Shown: positions 25,105-34,816, counted from the stretch's first letter. The stretch: DNA of 64,000 nucleotides from Phycisphaera sp. (GCA_003712165.1 RHLH01000001.1:2205575-2269574), one strand, 5' to 3'. The notes: generated by a model not told the origin, from the sequence alone. Numbers and translations: made by a program.

Positions 25105-28100
25105 GAGTTGTCCTCCTCGAACCGTTCACGCGCACGCCGTTTGGCTGCGAGCAGCCCGGACTCCTCCTCTTTCTTCGACTTCTTGGCCGGTTCCTCGACC
25201 TTCACCTCGGACTCGATCTGCTTGGGGTCGGGCTTCGAGCGTGCCTGCTGCCTCGCCGCGATGCGCTGACGCCTGGCTTGGATCGCAAGATCCGCAGCGT
25301 CCTTGTCGGTCAGTTGGACCTGCTCCTGCTTCTCGTCCCGTTTCGGTGCGCGCTTGAGCCGGCTGAGTGAGGGCGCCGTCTGTGAAGCCGATGCGGCAGC
25401 GGTCTTCGGCGAGCGCTCCGAAATGAAACGGTCCCACGCGATCCGACGCGTCGCGATATCAAGCAGCATCACTATGATCGAGACGATGAGCATTGTCCTC
25501 CAGAGCGGCGACTCGGCTTTGCGGGGTTCGATCTCGCTGCGATCGAAGATCCTTGCGGTCTCGGGCAGCGAGAGATCAAGAATGCGTCCGCCGGATGAGT
25601 CCGCGATCTGTCGAAGCAACTCAGATTGTGCACGAAGTGATCGGTACTCGGTCGAAGTTGATTGCGTGGCGCCTCCCAGAACTGGTGGCATCGGCTTGCC
25701 GTCTTTCAGAGGCTTGACGACCACGATGTAGTTGCCGCTGAGAGGGACATCGACACTCGTGTCGTACTGCCCGGGCCCGATCTGATCGAGCGTGATATCG
25801 ATGCGCTCACCGCCCGGCCCGTAGACCGTCGCTGGTACGATCAGCCCATCGACAGGCTCCCCATCGGTGTCGACAGACAACATCCCAAGACGCATCCGGC
25901 CCGACTCGATCTGCGTCGTCAGCTCAACACCCTGCGCCGTGGGCGATCTCGCGATGACCTGCGCGAGCTGTGACCAGAACGCGTCATACCCGGCCCAACC
26001 GAGCCAGGGAGCGGCCCACTGGTTGTGCGCGTCCGACGTGAACGCCGCGACCCTGCCCAGCCCGACCGACCAGTACGAGAGCAAAGGCTCGCCCTCTGGA
26101 GTCGCCAGCACATCGGTCACCAGCGGATCCTCGCGGAACGCGGTCAGCACGAGCCCCTCGAGCGGACGCATGTCCTCAAGCCCGGACACCACCTGCGATG
26201 CGGTCGGGAGCCGAACCGGGGTGAACGTCCCCTCCTTGATGAGAGGATCGCGCACAATGCGAACCGCTCGAACAAATATCCTCGGCAGCACGCTCGGATT
26301 CGTCACGGGATAGTGCACCCCGCCGCCCTTCTCAGCCATCGCGAACATCGTCTCGGTGTCCGCAAAGTCGCCGACCGAGATCGTGGAGACATTGATGTCC
26401 TGCTCGGCGAGCGCAGCACAGACGCCCGGCAGCTGCGCCGAACCCTGCGACTGGCCGTCAGAGAGCACGATGATGTGCTTCACCGCAGCTTCGGTGTTCA
26501 CGAGTGCTTTGCGCGCCATGTCGAGAGCGGGCGGGATGTTCGTTCCGCCTCCAGAACCAATCGACTGGATCGCCGCGGTCGTCCCTGCAGGATCATCGTT
26601 CGGACCGAGCTCGACAACCCAGTCCGCCGAGTTCGAGAACTTGATCACGCCGACAAGATCCGCCTCGCCCAGGCTCCGCGCCGCGGTCGCCGCTGCTGCG
26701 TTTGCGATCTCCTGCTGCGATTGGAACGACCCGCCGACCTTTGCGCCCATCGAGCCTGACGCGTCGAGCACGAGCACGATCGCTGTCCGGCGCTCGACGA
26801 GCTTCTCAGAAAGATCAAGATCAACCGGGAGGATCGGCTCGATCGGGGTGCCCGCCCAGCCGCCTGAACCAAAGGACGCGGGGCCGCCCGTCATAATGAG
26901 CCCGCCGCCCATGTCGCGCACGTGCGCAGCGAGCAGCACTTGTGTCCTCTCGTCGATCGCGTCGGCGGGAACGTTCTGCAGAATCACCAGATCGAACGGC
27001 TGCAGCCCGAGCAGGTCACCCGGGATTCCCTCCGGTGCGACGAGCCTCACATCGGCCCCGCCCGCCTCAAGACGGTTTGCCAGCACCGCGCCGGGCCCCG
27101 CAGGGTTACCCTCGCTTACACCATCGACGACGAGCACCGAGCCCGACCCTGGGCTGATCGTGAACGCCTCGGCGATGTTGTTGTCCAGATGCGTGTCACC
27201 GGCGAACGCCTGCCTCCCCTGCTGTGCAACGCGATCTGGATCGAACGCAGCCTCGAAACGGTTGATCCGCCCCGTGCCGATCGGCAGATCGATGAGGATC
27301 GCGTGCCGACCCGGCCCGAGTGTGAGACGCCGGTTCGTGCCGGGCTCCCCGCCGTTGATGTCGATGGGCGTGCCCTCGCTCGTGAGCCGGAGCGTGCCCG
27401 TCGTCCCCGAGACGGTGCTGATGACCACGCGCGCCGTGATCACAGAACCGGGCGGGGCCTGTGTCGGCACGATCAGCGACTCGACGATGGTCTCATCACC
27501 GACGCGGTACTCGATGGGTACAACATCAATGGGAAGTGCACCCAGTTCCTGAGACGCGGTGATCGCATCGCCTGTCGTCTCGTTGCCGTCACTAATCAGC
27601 AGGACTCGCGCGGTGGCATCGGGCGGCACGAGAGCAGCGCCGAGCCGGAGCGCGTCCTCGATATCCGTTCCCTCGACAAGCGCCAGATCAATATCCCGCT
27701 CGGCGATCGTCGCGCGCGTCGGAGTCGCCACGGCGGCGCTCTCACCACCAAATGCAACGATACCAATCAGATCATCAGGCCCCCGACCCGCGTCGAGCGT
27801 GCGCAGGTAACGCTCGACCGCGAGGACCACATTGAGGCGTTCACCCGCCTCGTCGTACCCTACAAACCCGAACCTGCGGACAGAATCGGACACATCCACA
27901 ACCGCAACAACCGCCAGCTTCGACGTCTCGCGCACAGAACTCGCGCCGGCGAGCATCGCTGCGACAAGAGCCAACAGCGCGAGCCTGGCTACAACCGCTG
28001 ACCAGCGGCGCGCCCGTGTCATCGCGACACACCAGCGCAGCATCACGTACCCCAGCGGCACGATCAGCAGCAGCAGCGCGAACCAGCGAGGATCGGCGAA

Positions 28101-28112
28101 CGACACGCTCAA
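25101..28112 (-). CDS. Large membrane protein with two VWA domains and a GATase-like domain
   Basis: 1003 residues. Two N-terminal membrane helices (about 9-26 and 40-58) are followed by a VWA domain with MIDAS DVSDS at 73-77, a beta-rich linker (210-320), a glutamine-amidotransferase-like fold (about 324-430, no catalytic Cys seen), a second VWA domain with DASGSMG at 450-456 and GGGTNIPPAL, then a beta domain (about 740-830), a membrane helix (about 880-900) and a charged Lys/Gln-rich tail. Similar proteins occur with MoxR/BatA-type systems in planctomycetes. It is coupled by ATGA overlaps to both neighbours. Likely assembles or senses envelope proteins; function inferred only. Confidence 0.8.
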   Translation of the reverse strand: MSVSFADPRWFALLLLIVPLGYVMLRWCVAMTRARRWSAVVARLALLALVAAMLAGASSVRETSKLAVVAVVDVSDSVRRFGFVGYDEAGERLNVVLAVERYLRTLDAGRGPDDLIGIVAFGGESAAVATPTRATIAERDIDLALVEGTDIEDALRLGAALVPPDATARVLLISDGNETTGDAITASQELGALPIDVVPIEYRVGDETIVESLIVPTQAPPGSVITARVVISTVSGTTGTLRLTSEGTPIDINGGEPGTNRRLTLGPGRHAILIDLPIGTGRINRFEAAFDPDRVAQQGRQAFAGDTHLDNNIAEAFTISPGSGSVLVVDGVSEGNPAGPGAVLANRLEAGGADVRLVAPEGIPGDLLGLQPFDLVILQNVPADAIDERTQVLLAAHVRDMGGGLIMTGGPASFGSGGWAGTPIEPILPVDLDLSEKLVERRTAIVLVLDASGSMGAKVGGSFQSQQEIANAAAATAARSLGEADLVGVIKFSNSADWVVELGPNDDPAGTTAAIQSIGSGGGTNIPPALDMARKALVNTEAAVKHIIVLSDGQSQGSAQLPGVCAALAEQDINVSTISVGDFADTETMFAMAEKGGGVHYPVTNPSVLPRIFVRAVRIVRDPLIKEGTFTPVRLPTASQVVSGLEDMRPLEGLVLTAFREDPLVTDVLATPEGEPLLSYWSVGLGRVAAFTSDAHNQWAAPWLGWAGYDAFWSQLAQVIARSPTAQGVELTTQIESGRMRLGMLSVDTDGEPVDGLIVPATVYGPGGERIDITLDQIGPGQYDTSVDVPLSGNYIVVVKPLKDGKPMPPVLGGATQSTSTEYRSLRAQSELLRQIADSSGGRILDLSLPETARIFDRSEIEPRKAESPLWRTMLIVSIIVMLLDIATRRIAWDRFISERSPKTAAASASQTAPSLSRLKRAPKRDEKQEQVQLTDKDAADLAIQARRQRIAARQQARSKPDPKQIESEVKVEEPAKKSKKEEESGLLAAKRRARERFEEDNS

Positions 28113-30355
28113 GGCGCATCCTCGGCATCTCGAACCGGGGCGGGTGCATCGGTCGGCTGCTTCGCCTGAGCGTTCAGCCTGTCGAACACACGCTTGATCA
28201 TCTCGGCGTGCCGCCTCGGGACGGATTGCTGCTCGATCGCCCGACGTGCACGCTCACCGGCATTCTCCGCGAACTGCCCTGGCTGCACCTGGCCCGGTTC
28301 CTGGACCCCACCATCACTCTCGCCCGGCGCGAACCACTCTGCGATCGTCCGCTCATTCTCGGTGTCGCGATCCTGCTCGTCGGGCCTCGCGTCCACGAAC
28401 TCCGTGTCACCCTCCCAGGGCGATCGGGGCGGCGGGCTGTAGTTCTGGAGCGGGTTTTCGTCGGGACTCTGACCAGTCAACTGGTCTGCCGATTCCTGGA
28501 AGCGTCGCGCAGCGTCCTCTGACTCTTGCGCGGATTGCTCGCGCTGCGCGTTCTCGCGAAGCACTTCACCAAGCCCACGCTGCTGCCCCTCGCCCGAGCC
28601 AGATCCCTGTCCGCCCGGGTTGCCATCTGGGTTCTCACCACCCGTGGTCTGCACAGGTTGATTGCCTTCACCGCCTGTCTCTGAGGGAGTCTGCCCCCCC
28701 GGCTGTCCCTGATCCTGCCCTTGGGATCTGTCCTGTGAATTACTCGACGATTGCCCAGAGGGTTGCTGACCCGGCTCGTTTGCCTCGCCGGGCGCCTGCT
28801 GATTGCCGTCTCCGGGCGAGGGTTCGCTCCCCTCGCCGGGCTGGTCGCCTGCGCCTTCTGAAGGAGACTGAGCGGGCTGATTCCCCTCACCCTGCTGCTC
28901 GCCCTCTTGTTGGCCCTGCTCGTTGCCCGACTGCTGTTCACCCTGCTGGCCGGGTTGCTGCTCGCCTTGCTCACCTTGCGACGGCTGGCTCTCTTGCTGC
29001 TCGCTGCTCTGAGAACCTTGCTGCTGTTCCTGTTGTTGATCGCCGCCTTCTTGTTGTTCTTGCTGTGCCGGATCTTGCTGTTGTTGATCTTGTTGTTCTT
29101 GTGATTGCTCCGCCGCCTCGCGCAACTCATCGGCGATCTCATCAGCGCGCTGCTCACCGCGCTCGCGTGATTCCTGCTGACGCTGCTGTTCCTCAAGCTC
29201 GCGCTGCATCTCCTCCGCGAGCCTCTCAGCATCTTCCGGGGGCACCCCTTCACGCTCGAGTTGTTCCCGAATCTCCTCGGCGGACGGCACCTGCTCTGAT
29301 TGGGGTGTTTCTTGCGGCTGCTCGGGCTGCGGCGGATCCGCTTCGTCGGGTGAAATCTGATCCGCAAGCTCCTGGAGTTCCCGCGCGATCTCCTCGGCGC
29401 GCTCAGGATCTTGCTGCATCTCGTCGAGCAGTTGCTGGGCGCTCTCTGATGCGCTCTCGAAGTCACCCGCAGACAAGTCGTCCGCCAGACCCTTCGCTGC
29501 TTCGAAGTTCTCGGAATCGATCTGATTCAGCTTCTCGCGCAGCGCGTCGGATTCGAGCCGTTCGCGCCTCGCCCGTTCGGCGGCCTCGTCAGCGGCTCTT
29601 TCAAGCGTCTCCGCCGCCGCCGCGACCGCATCGTCGGGCTCGCGCACGCCTTCCATGAGCTCACGCTCGAGTTCCTCGAGCGCCTCGACCTGTTCATCGC
29701 TGGCCTGCCCGACCGAAGCCGCGGCCTCGATCGACTCCTTCACCTCTGCGATTTTCTCAGCAGCCTCATCGGTCGCCGCAGGCGATTGCACACGCACAAC
29801 CGGTTGAGGGCCCGCCACCTCGATCTCCCGCATCGGCGCGAGCCACGCGAGCAGCCCCGCGACGAGCACAGAGCCAGCAGACGCGTACCACAGCGGACCA
29901 AACTCAAACTTGGCAACGTCTTTCACCTGCGCGTTGCTGGTCGCAGCCTCGCCCTTTCGGAGCGCGATCGACTCGAACCCGCTCAAGCCGTCGCGAGAGG
30001 CGAAAACCATCGACGACCCGATCGCGTCGTGCGTGCCCGAGATCTCATCGAGCCTAGACGCTGCATGGATCAGACTGGGCCAGCGCCGCCTCGCCCTGAC
30101 AAACGCGTACCCGCCGCCCACAATGAGCGGCAGAGCAACCACACACACCCAGCCGACGGCCCCGAGTTCACCGAACCCAAGCCTCATGCCGAAGAACTTC
30201 GTTGCCAGCACAAGCAGGACAGAGGCAGCCCCAGCAACAAGCAACGCGGGCCCGAGCAAGTGCAAGATGATCGCCTGCCCGATCCGCCTCCTCGCCGCGG
30301 CGACCTTGGGCATCGCTCTCAAGGGTGTGCCTGGTTTCGTCGATCCTTGACTCAT
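28109..30355 (-). CDS. DUF4175-like membrane protein with long Gln/Pro/Gly-rich low-complexity region
   Basis: 748 residues. Two N-terminal membrane helices (about 28-50 and 64-84) and a third near 163-182 precede a charged helical region (about 195-400), then a stretch of roughly 250 residues made largely of Gln, Glu, Gly, Ser and Pro, and a short C-terminal helical segment. The layout resembles DUF4175-type proteins that sit next to VWA genes. The domain call is low confidence; membrane topology and composition are seen directly. First gene of the operon with the VWA protein (ATGA overlap). TAAACT lies seven bases before its ATG. Confidence 0.65.
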   Translation of the reverse strand: MSQGSTKPGTPLRAMPKVAAARRRIGQAIILHLLGPALLVAGAASVLLVLATKFFGMRLGFGELGAVGWVCVVALPLIVGGGYAFVRARRRWPSLIHAASRLDEISGTHDAIGSSMVFASRDGLSGFESIALRKGEAATSNAQVKDVAKFEFGPLWYASAGSVLVAGLLAWLAPMREIEVAGPQPVVRVQSPAATDEAAEKIAEVKESIEAAASVGQASDEQVEALEELERELMEGVREPDDAVAAAAETLERAADEAAERARRERLESDALREKLNQIDSENFEAAKGLADDLSAGDFESASESAQQLLDEMQQDPERAEEIARELQELADQISPDEADPPQPEQPQETPQSEQVPSAEEIREQLEREGVPPEDAERLAEEMQRELEEQQRQQESRERGEQRADEIADELREAAEQSQEQQDQQQQDPAQQEQQEGGDQQQEQQQGSQSSEQQESQPSQGEQGEQQPGQQGEQQSGNEQGQQEGEQQGEGNQPAQSPSEGAGDQPGEGSEPSPGDGNQQAPGEANEPGQQPSGQSSSNSQDRSQGQDQGQPGGQTPSETGGEGNQPVQTTGGENPDGNPGGQGSGSGEGQQRGLGEVLRENAQREQSAQESEDAARRFQESADQLTGQSPDENPLQNYSPPPRSPWEGDTEFVDARPDEQDRDTENERTIAEWFAPGESDGGVQEPGQVQPGQFAENAGERARRAIEQQSVPRRHAEMIKRVFDRLNAQAKQPTDAPAPVRDAEDAP

Positions 30356-30362
30356 CTCTACC

Positions 30363-30368
30363 AGTTTA
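30363..30368 (-). promoter_or_regulatory. TANNNT -10-like element of the Gln-rich membrane protein operon
   Basis: TAAACT on the minus strand, seven bases before ATG 30355, within a 64-base gap shared with the divergent trpD promoter. No Shine-Dalgarno is present. Confidence 0.5.
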
Positions 30369-30406
30369 TATCGACCCCGCCGCCCACCGGTTCATCCGAA
30401 TCACGC

Positions 30407-30412
30407 TAGGGT
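30407..30412 (+). promoter_or_regulatory. TANNNT -10-like element of trpD
   Basis: TAGGGT, seven bases before ATG 30420, with no Shine-Dalgarno between. Confidence 0.45.
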
Positions 30413-30419
30413 ATCCGCT

Positions 30420-31466
30420 ATGGAATTGATCACACGACTGGCTCTGGGCGACACACTGAGCGATTCGGACGCCGAGGCCGTGTTTCTCGACCTGCTCGGG
30501 GGCAAACTCGACGAAGCCCAGATCGGGGCGGTGCTCGCGCTCATCGAGGTCAGGGGGGCGACCGTCGAGGAACTCGTGGGCGGCGCCCGCGCGATGCGCG
30601 CCAACGTCACAAACGTCGAATACACGTGCCCCGAGGGCGAGACGCTCATCGACACCTGCGGCACGGGTGGGACACCTAAGGCGTTCAACGTCTCGACCGC
30701 CGCTGCGGTCGTCGCCGCCGCAGCAAGGCCTGGACCTGGACCTGGTGCCGAGTCGAGCCGAGTCCGCGTCGCTAAGCACGGTAGCAAGAGTAGAACCGGG
30801 CGGGGCTCCTCCGAAGTCCTCGAACAACTCGGTGTCAACGTCAACGCGGGCCCCGAGATCGAAGCGAGGTGCCTCGACGAGATCGGTGTCTGCTTCTGCT
30901 TCGCAATCCATCACCACCCCGCGATGCGGTACGCGGCAGGTCCACGCAAATCGCTTGGCGTTCCAACAGTCTTCAACCTGCTCGGCCCGTTGACGAACCC
31001 GGCACGCGCCGATCGGCAGCTTATCGGTGTCTACGAACCCCGCTGGGTCGAACGTGTTGCATCAGCGCTTGCACGACTCGGCGCGACGCGCGCGATGGTC
31101 ATCCACAGCGACGAAGGGCTCGACGAGGTCTCGCTGTTCGGAAAGACTCGTGCAGCACACGTGAACAACGGCTGGATCCGCATGGAGACCATCGACCCGA
31201 AGGGTCTCGGTCTCAGCGAAACGAAGCGTGAAGACCTTATCGCGCGCGATGTCGCCGACGCCGCGCGGATTTTTCAGGGTGTGGTGGACAACCAGCAAGG
31301 GCCGCACCGGGAGATCGTGTGCCTGAACGCCGCTGCGGCTCTCGTTGTTGCCGGCGCCGCGGGGACCATAGAAGAAGGCCTGACGCTCGCCGATGAGGCG
31401 ATCTCGTCAGGCCGTTCTGCTGAGACGCTCGAGGGACTCAGGCGGATCTCTCACGAGTCCTCGTGA
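30420..31466 (+). CDS. trpD: Anthranilate phosphoribosyltransferase
   Basis: 348 residues. Joins anthranilate to PRPP in tryptophan synthesis. GTGG (81-84) with AFNVSTAAA binds PRPP; HHPAMRYAAGPRKSLGVPTVFNLLGPLTNPA and SDEGLDEVS are close to the family. The loop usually reading KHGNRSVSSxSGSADVLE is here KHGSKSRTGRGSSEVLE (119-135), preceded by an extra PGPGPGAESSR stretch, so the PRPP/Mg loop is changed. No other trp genes are near. It ends three bases before the convergent kinase gene. The start is leaderless-type. Confidence 0.92.
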   Translation: MELITRLALGDTLSDSDAEAVFLDLLGGKLDEAQIGAVLALIEVRGATVEELVGGARAMRANVTNVEYTCPEGETLIDTCGTGGTPKAFNVSTAAAVVAAAARPGPGPGAESSRVRVAKHGSKSRTGRGSSEVLEQLGVNVNAGPEIEARCLDEIGVCFCFAIHHHPAMRYAAGPRKSLGVPTVFNLLGPLTNPARADRQLIGVYEPRWVERVASALARLGATRAMVIHSDEGLDEVSLFGKTRAAHVNNGWIRMETIDPKGLGLSETKREDLIARDVADAARIFQGVVDNQQGPHREIVCLNAAAALVVAGAAGTIEEGLTLADEAISSGRSAETLEGLRRISHESS

Positions 31467-31469
31467 GAG

Positions 31470-33905
31470 TTACCAGTCCTCGCCCGAGGCTTCGAGGGCG
31501 TTGTCGATCAGGTCCATGGTCTCAGGCTCGTACGTGCACGTCGCGTCGTATCGGCCCGCAGTGATCGCAACGAACGTGTCGGGCTCGTCGGGGCTCGCCT
31601 TTGGAGCCGGTGCGAGCACGACCGCTAGGCTGTAGTCCTTGTCCTGATTCTTGAGCCACTTCTTGATCGAGTAGCTCGCGTCTTCCGGATCAGCCGGCGC
31701 GAGGTCGCGCTGCTTGCGGAGCTCGGCGAGCAGCGTGTCCCGCTCTTCAGCGGGGAGCTCTGCCTGCCCATCGAAACGGATGTTGTCCACTGTGTCGAAG
31801 CCGATGTTCCGCAGAGCGATCACGCCCTGGTTCAAACGCGCCTTGAGCTCGGCATCGAGCGGAGGCCCGAACATGCTGAGGACAACAGCCTTGCCCCGAT
31901 CTTCGTAGGGCAGATCGTCGAAGTGCTCCGAGTCACTACTTTTTGCATCCCCGATGCTCACGGGTTCACCGTTTACCGACATGGAGAAATTACCCTCGTC
32001 GTCGATCGCGATGACTTGGGAGTGCCTGGTGGAGCTCAGGCCGCCGTTGTTGTCATCGCCCATCAGCGCAAGCGAGACCGGGATCGAAACGAGTCCCACG
32101 ACAACACCGATCGCGACCGCCGCGCCCGGGTTGATCCCGGTGCGCGAGTTTTTGCGAACACGGGTGCGGTGCTCAGAGGCGCGTTTGCGCGCACGAACCC
32201 GGCGCTCCTGGGCGCGTGCCCGGGCGCTCTTGAGCTGATCGCCCGCCGAGCGGTAGCCCTCGTGCGGCGGGACGTGATGCGGACGCTTGTGATTCAGTGC
32301 CTCTTCAACCGCTGTCGCCGCGTTCACCGCAGCAACCGCTGCCTGCTCGGCAACGCCGACCGCTTCTGCGACCGCCTGATCGACCTGCTGAACAGTGCCG
32401 TCATCAAGCGCATACTTGCCGGACCACCAGTTCATGACCTTGAGACGGGGCTTGCCCGTGGCAGGCTGGTTCGGTGCCGGGGGTGCCTCCGCTGCCGGCG
32501 CCTCTGGCTGAGGCTGCGCCTGGTTGCGCAGCGCCGCCGGACCCGGTGTCGCTGCCTTGGCGGCGGCGACCGATGCCAGGAACGCCTCGTTCTCGTCGAT
32601 CGCGGGCTGCTCGTGCTCGACATCGCCCCCGCGCATGCTGGGCAGCTCCGCAGGCTTGATGCCGAACGGATCCTGCGCCGCCAGCACGAAGTCGAGATCC
32701 AGAAGCATCTCCTGCATGCTCGAGTACCGCTTGTCGTAGTCGGTCATGCCGCGACGGATGATCCACCGCACGCCCTCCGGGCAGCGGCGCGTGATCTGGC
32801 TCAGCCCGCCGTGCGCGGGGAACGAGTTCTCGATCATCGCATACATCACCGCAGCGGCGGCGTAGATATCAAACTTCGCGCCGTCGACCTCGTTTACTTT
32901 GACGCCCCGGAGCGCCATGCGGACGAGTTCCGGGTCACGGAAGTATTCCGTGCCGTGCGTGGTGAGCGTCATCGCCGAACGCAGCGGCGTGATGAGCCCG
33001 AGGTCCACGAGGTGTGCGCCGGTTTCGTCAACGACAACGTTGTCGGGCTTAACGTCCTTGTGCCACAGGCCGCCCGAGTGGTACAGGCTCAGCGTGGAAA
33101 CAAGGTCGCGCCCGTGTTCCAGGAGCTTGCGCAGGTGGCGATCGTTCAAGCCGTGCGGCCCGCTCTCGGCGTGCAGCCGCTGGGTCACGAGCGTGAGCTG
33201 CTCGCCCGGGACATAACGCATCACATAGTGGAAGCGCTCGTTGGTCAGGTCGTGCTCAAGAACGAGTCCAAGTCGCTTGGCAGCGTCGAGTGCGCGGCTC
33301 TCGCGGATGATCTGAGGGAGGCTGCTGCCCTCGTTCAGACCGAATGCCTTAATAACGACCTGGTCCGCGTCGATCCCGCGGCGCTCGAATGCGGCGCGCT
33401 TCATGTCATCGGGCTCAGCGATGTAGAGCCGTGCGCCGGATCCGCCCCCCGCGAGCGAGCCGACGATGCTGTAACCATCGAACTGGTTCTTGCGTCCGCG
33501 AGGCTTGTCGCGACCCGGAGCCGCGGCGACCACCTCGGGAAGCCGCTTCTCAAACCCGTCGATCACGAGACCGAGACCGATCAGCCTGAGCGGGTGGCCA
33601 AGCGCCACGCGATAGAGGCTCAGGCCTGCAGACTTGATCTCACTGGAGACGGCCTTGCCGTAGTGAGCAGTCGCGGACCAGCGGCCGAACACCACAGACC
33701 CGACGGTCAGGAGCATGAACACCGGGACAACCAGCACCGACCCGACGAACCGCAACGCGTCGGCGACGATGTCAACGAGCGTCTTGCACACATGCCCTAT
33801 GAGCTTGCCCACGAGCTTGACAAGAGGGATCAGCAGAAAGACGAAGATGATCGCAGCGGCGACTGCCATGAGCACGATCGCAACGACTGTTCCAAGTGGT
33901 CCCAT
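31470..33905 (-). CDS. Membrane-bound Ser/Thr protein kinase-like protein
   Basis: 811 residues. Two N-terminal membrane helices (about 6-28 and 52-75), a kinase domain (about 144-420), an Ala/Pro-rich linker, a basic Arg-rich stretch (about 555-590), a membrane helix (about 596-616) and a C-terminal domain of about 195 residues that may lie outside the membrane. Catalytic elements: loop GGGSGA (153-158), Lys186, Glu202, HKD (282-284, for HRD) with KPDN, and DLG (301-303, for DFG). All key residues are present, so activity is plausible. It lies 42 bases after the sigma factor on the same strand, with AAGGAAGG before its ATG. Confidence 0.85.
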   Translation of the reverse strand: MGPLGTVVAIVLMAVAAAIIFVFLLIPLVKLVGKLIGHVCKTLVDIVADALRFVGSVLVVPVFMLLTVGSVVFGRWSATAHYGKAVSSEIKSAGLSLYRVALGHPLRLIGLGLVIDGFEKRLPEVVAAAPGRDKPRGRKNQFDGYSIVGSLAGGGSGARLYIAEPDDMKRAAFERRGIDADQVVIKAFGLNEGSSLPQIIRESRALDAAKRLGLVLEHDLTNERFHYVMRYVPGEQLTLVTQRLHAESGPHGLNDRHLRKLLEHGRDLVSTLSLYHSGGLWHKDVKPDNVVVDETGAHLVDLGLITPLRSAMTLTTHGTEYFRDPELVRMALRGVKVNEVDGAKFDIYAAAAVMYAMIENSFPAHGGLSQITRRCPEGVRWIIRRGMTDYDKRYSSMQEMLLDLDFVLAAQDPFGIKPAELPSMRGGDVEHEQPAIDENEAFLASVAAAKAATPGPAALRNQAQPQPEAPAAEAPPAPNQPATGKPRLKVMNWWSGKYALDDGTVQQVDQAVAEAVGVAEQAAVAAVNAATAVEEALNHKRPHHVPPHEGYRSAGDQLKSARARAQERRVRARKRASEHRTRVRKNSRTGINPGAAVAIGVVVGLVSIPVSLALMGDDNNGGLSSTRHSQVIAIDDEGNFSMSVNGEPVSIGDAKSSDSEHFDDLPYEDRGKAVVLSMFGPPLDAELKARLNQGVIALRNIGFDTVDNIRFDGQAELPAEERDTLLAELRKQRDLAPADPEDASYSIKKWLKNQDKDYSLAVVLAPAPKASPDEPDTFVAITAGRYDATCTYEPETMDLIDNALEASGEDW

Positions 33906-33947
33906 CTCACCCTTCCTTTCTGGGTGACTCCCAAACCAGTGTCAGGT

Positions 33948-34709
33948 TTAGGGTCCTCCCAGCCTGGCGGCTTCTTCGTCCCGCCGGCGGAGTTCCTGCT
34001 GCTGGTGACAGATCTCTGCGATGGCCTCATCAAAGAGCCCATCGTCCGCCTTGCTGGGATTCAGCTCCACGCCGTTTCGCTTCGCTTCCTCGAGTTCTTC
34101 CTCGGTGAAGCTGAACTTCCCGATGACCTCGCGCATCTCGACCCGGAGCAGCTCGCGGATCTTGGTCAGACGCCTCGAAATGGTGGGTTCACTCACACCC
34201 ACCTGAGCAGCGACGTCCTTGCCGGGCATGCCGTCGAGGACACGCATCCGAAAGATCGAGAAATCCACAAAGTCTGCTTTCTTCTCTACGTTTCGGAGCG
34301 CCGCCTCCACCTTGGCCCGAAACACCGCGGCTTCGTACTCCTCGTCTACGCCGATGCTCGCGGACTGGGTCATCCAGGCCTCTTCAAAGGACGCGCCCCG
34401 GTTGCCCGAGCCACGCTTGAGGGCCATCCTTTTGTCCATCTCGTCGCCCAGCACGTGCTTGGCGATCGCCAGAAGCCAGGTGCTGAATCGAGCCCCGCGA
34501 GACGGGTCGTATCGATCGATGGAGCCCGATAACGCGGTCAGTGTTTCCTGAGAGAGGTCGCGCACAGTTTCCGCACCGATGCGGCCCTTGCCCCATTTGG
34601 AGAGTTGAGCCCTCAGAATCGGGCCGAAGGTTTCCCAGAGCTCGTACCACGCCGCCTCGTCGTTGTCTCTGAGGCGGGTGATGAACCCGGTGGTCACGTT
34701 GGTGAGCAT
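33948..34709 (-). CDS. ECF-like RNA polymerase sigma-70 factor with C-terminal extension
   Basis: 253 residues. Region 2: RDLSQETLTALSGSI and ARFSTWLLAIAKHVL (50-88). Region 4: MPGKDVAAQVGVSEPTISRRLTKIR, helix-turn-helix at about 163-184. No sigma-3 domain. After region 4 it has a charged helical tail of about 60 residues ending in QQQELRRRDEEAARLGG, which may carry a regulatory role as in ECF factors controlled by their own extensions or by Ser/Thr kinases. The kinase gene follows by 42 bases, and no anti-sigma factor is present. Upstream lies a 325-base non-coding region. Confidence 0.88.
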   Translation of the reverse strand: MLTNVTTGFITRLRDNDEAAWYELWETFGPILRAQLSKWGKGRIGAETVRDLSQETLTALSGSIDRYDPSRGARFSTWLLAIAKHVLGDEMDKRMALKRGSGNRGASFEEAWMTQSASIGVDEEYEAAVFRAKVEAALRNVEKKADFVDFSIFRMRVLDGMPGKDVAAQVGVSEPTISRRLTKIRELLRVEMREVIGKFSFTEEELEEAKRNGVELNPSKADDGLFDEAIAEICHQQQELRRRDEEAARLGGP

Positions 34710-34816
34710 TGTCTGTTTTCCCGCTGCTTTTTGGGGAGGACCCCTTGGGGCATGGGTCTGTCAACCCTCGCCCGCCCCCCTGCAGCCCCTTATTGCGGCT
34801 TACCAGGGCGTACTTT

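Noticed and set aside
28800..29110. Possible tandem DNA repeat in the Gln-rich gene
   Set aside because: The low complexity reflects CAG/CAA Gln codons mixed with Gly and Pro codons; no exact repeat unit or regular spacing was seen, so it is protein-level low complexity.
34759..34764. Minus-strand TTGACA as a sigma-70 promoter of the ECF gene
   Set aside because: No acceptable -10 lies 15-19 bases downstream (GGTCCT or GTCCTC only).
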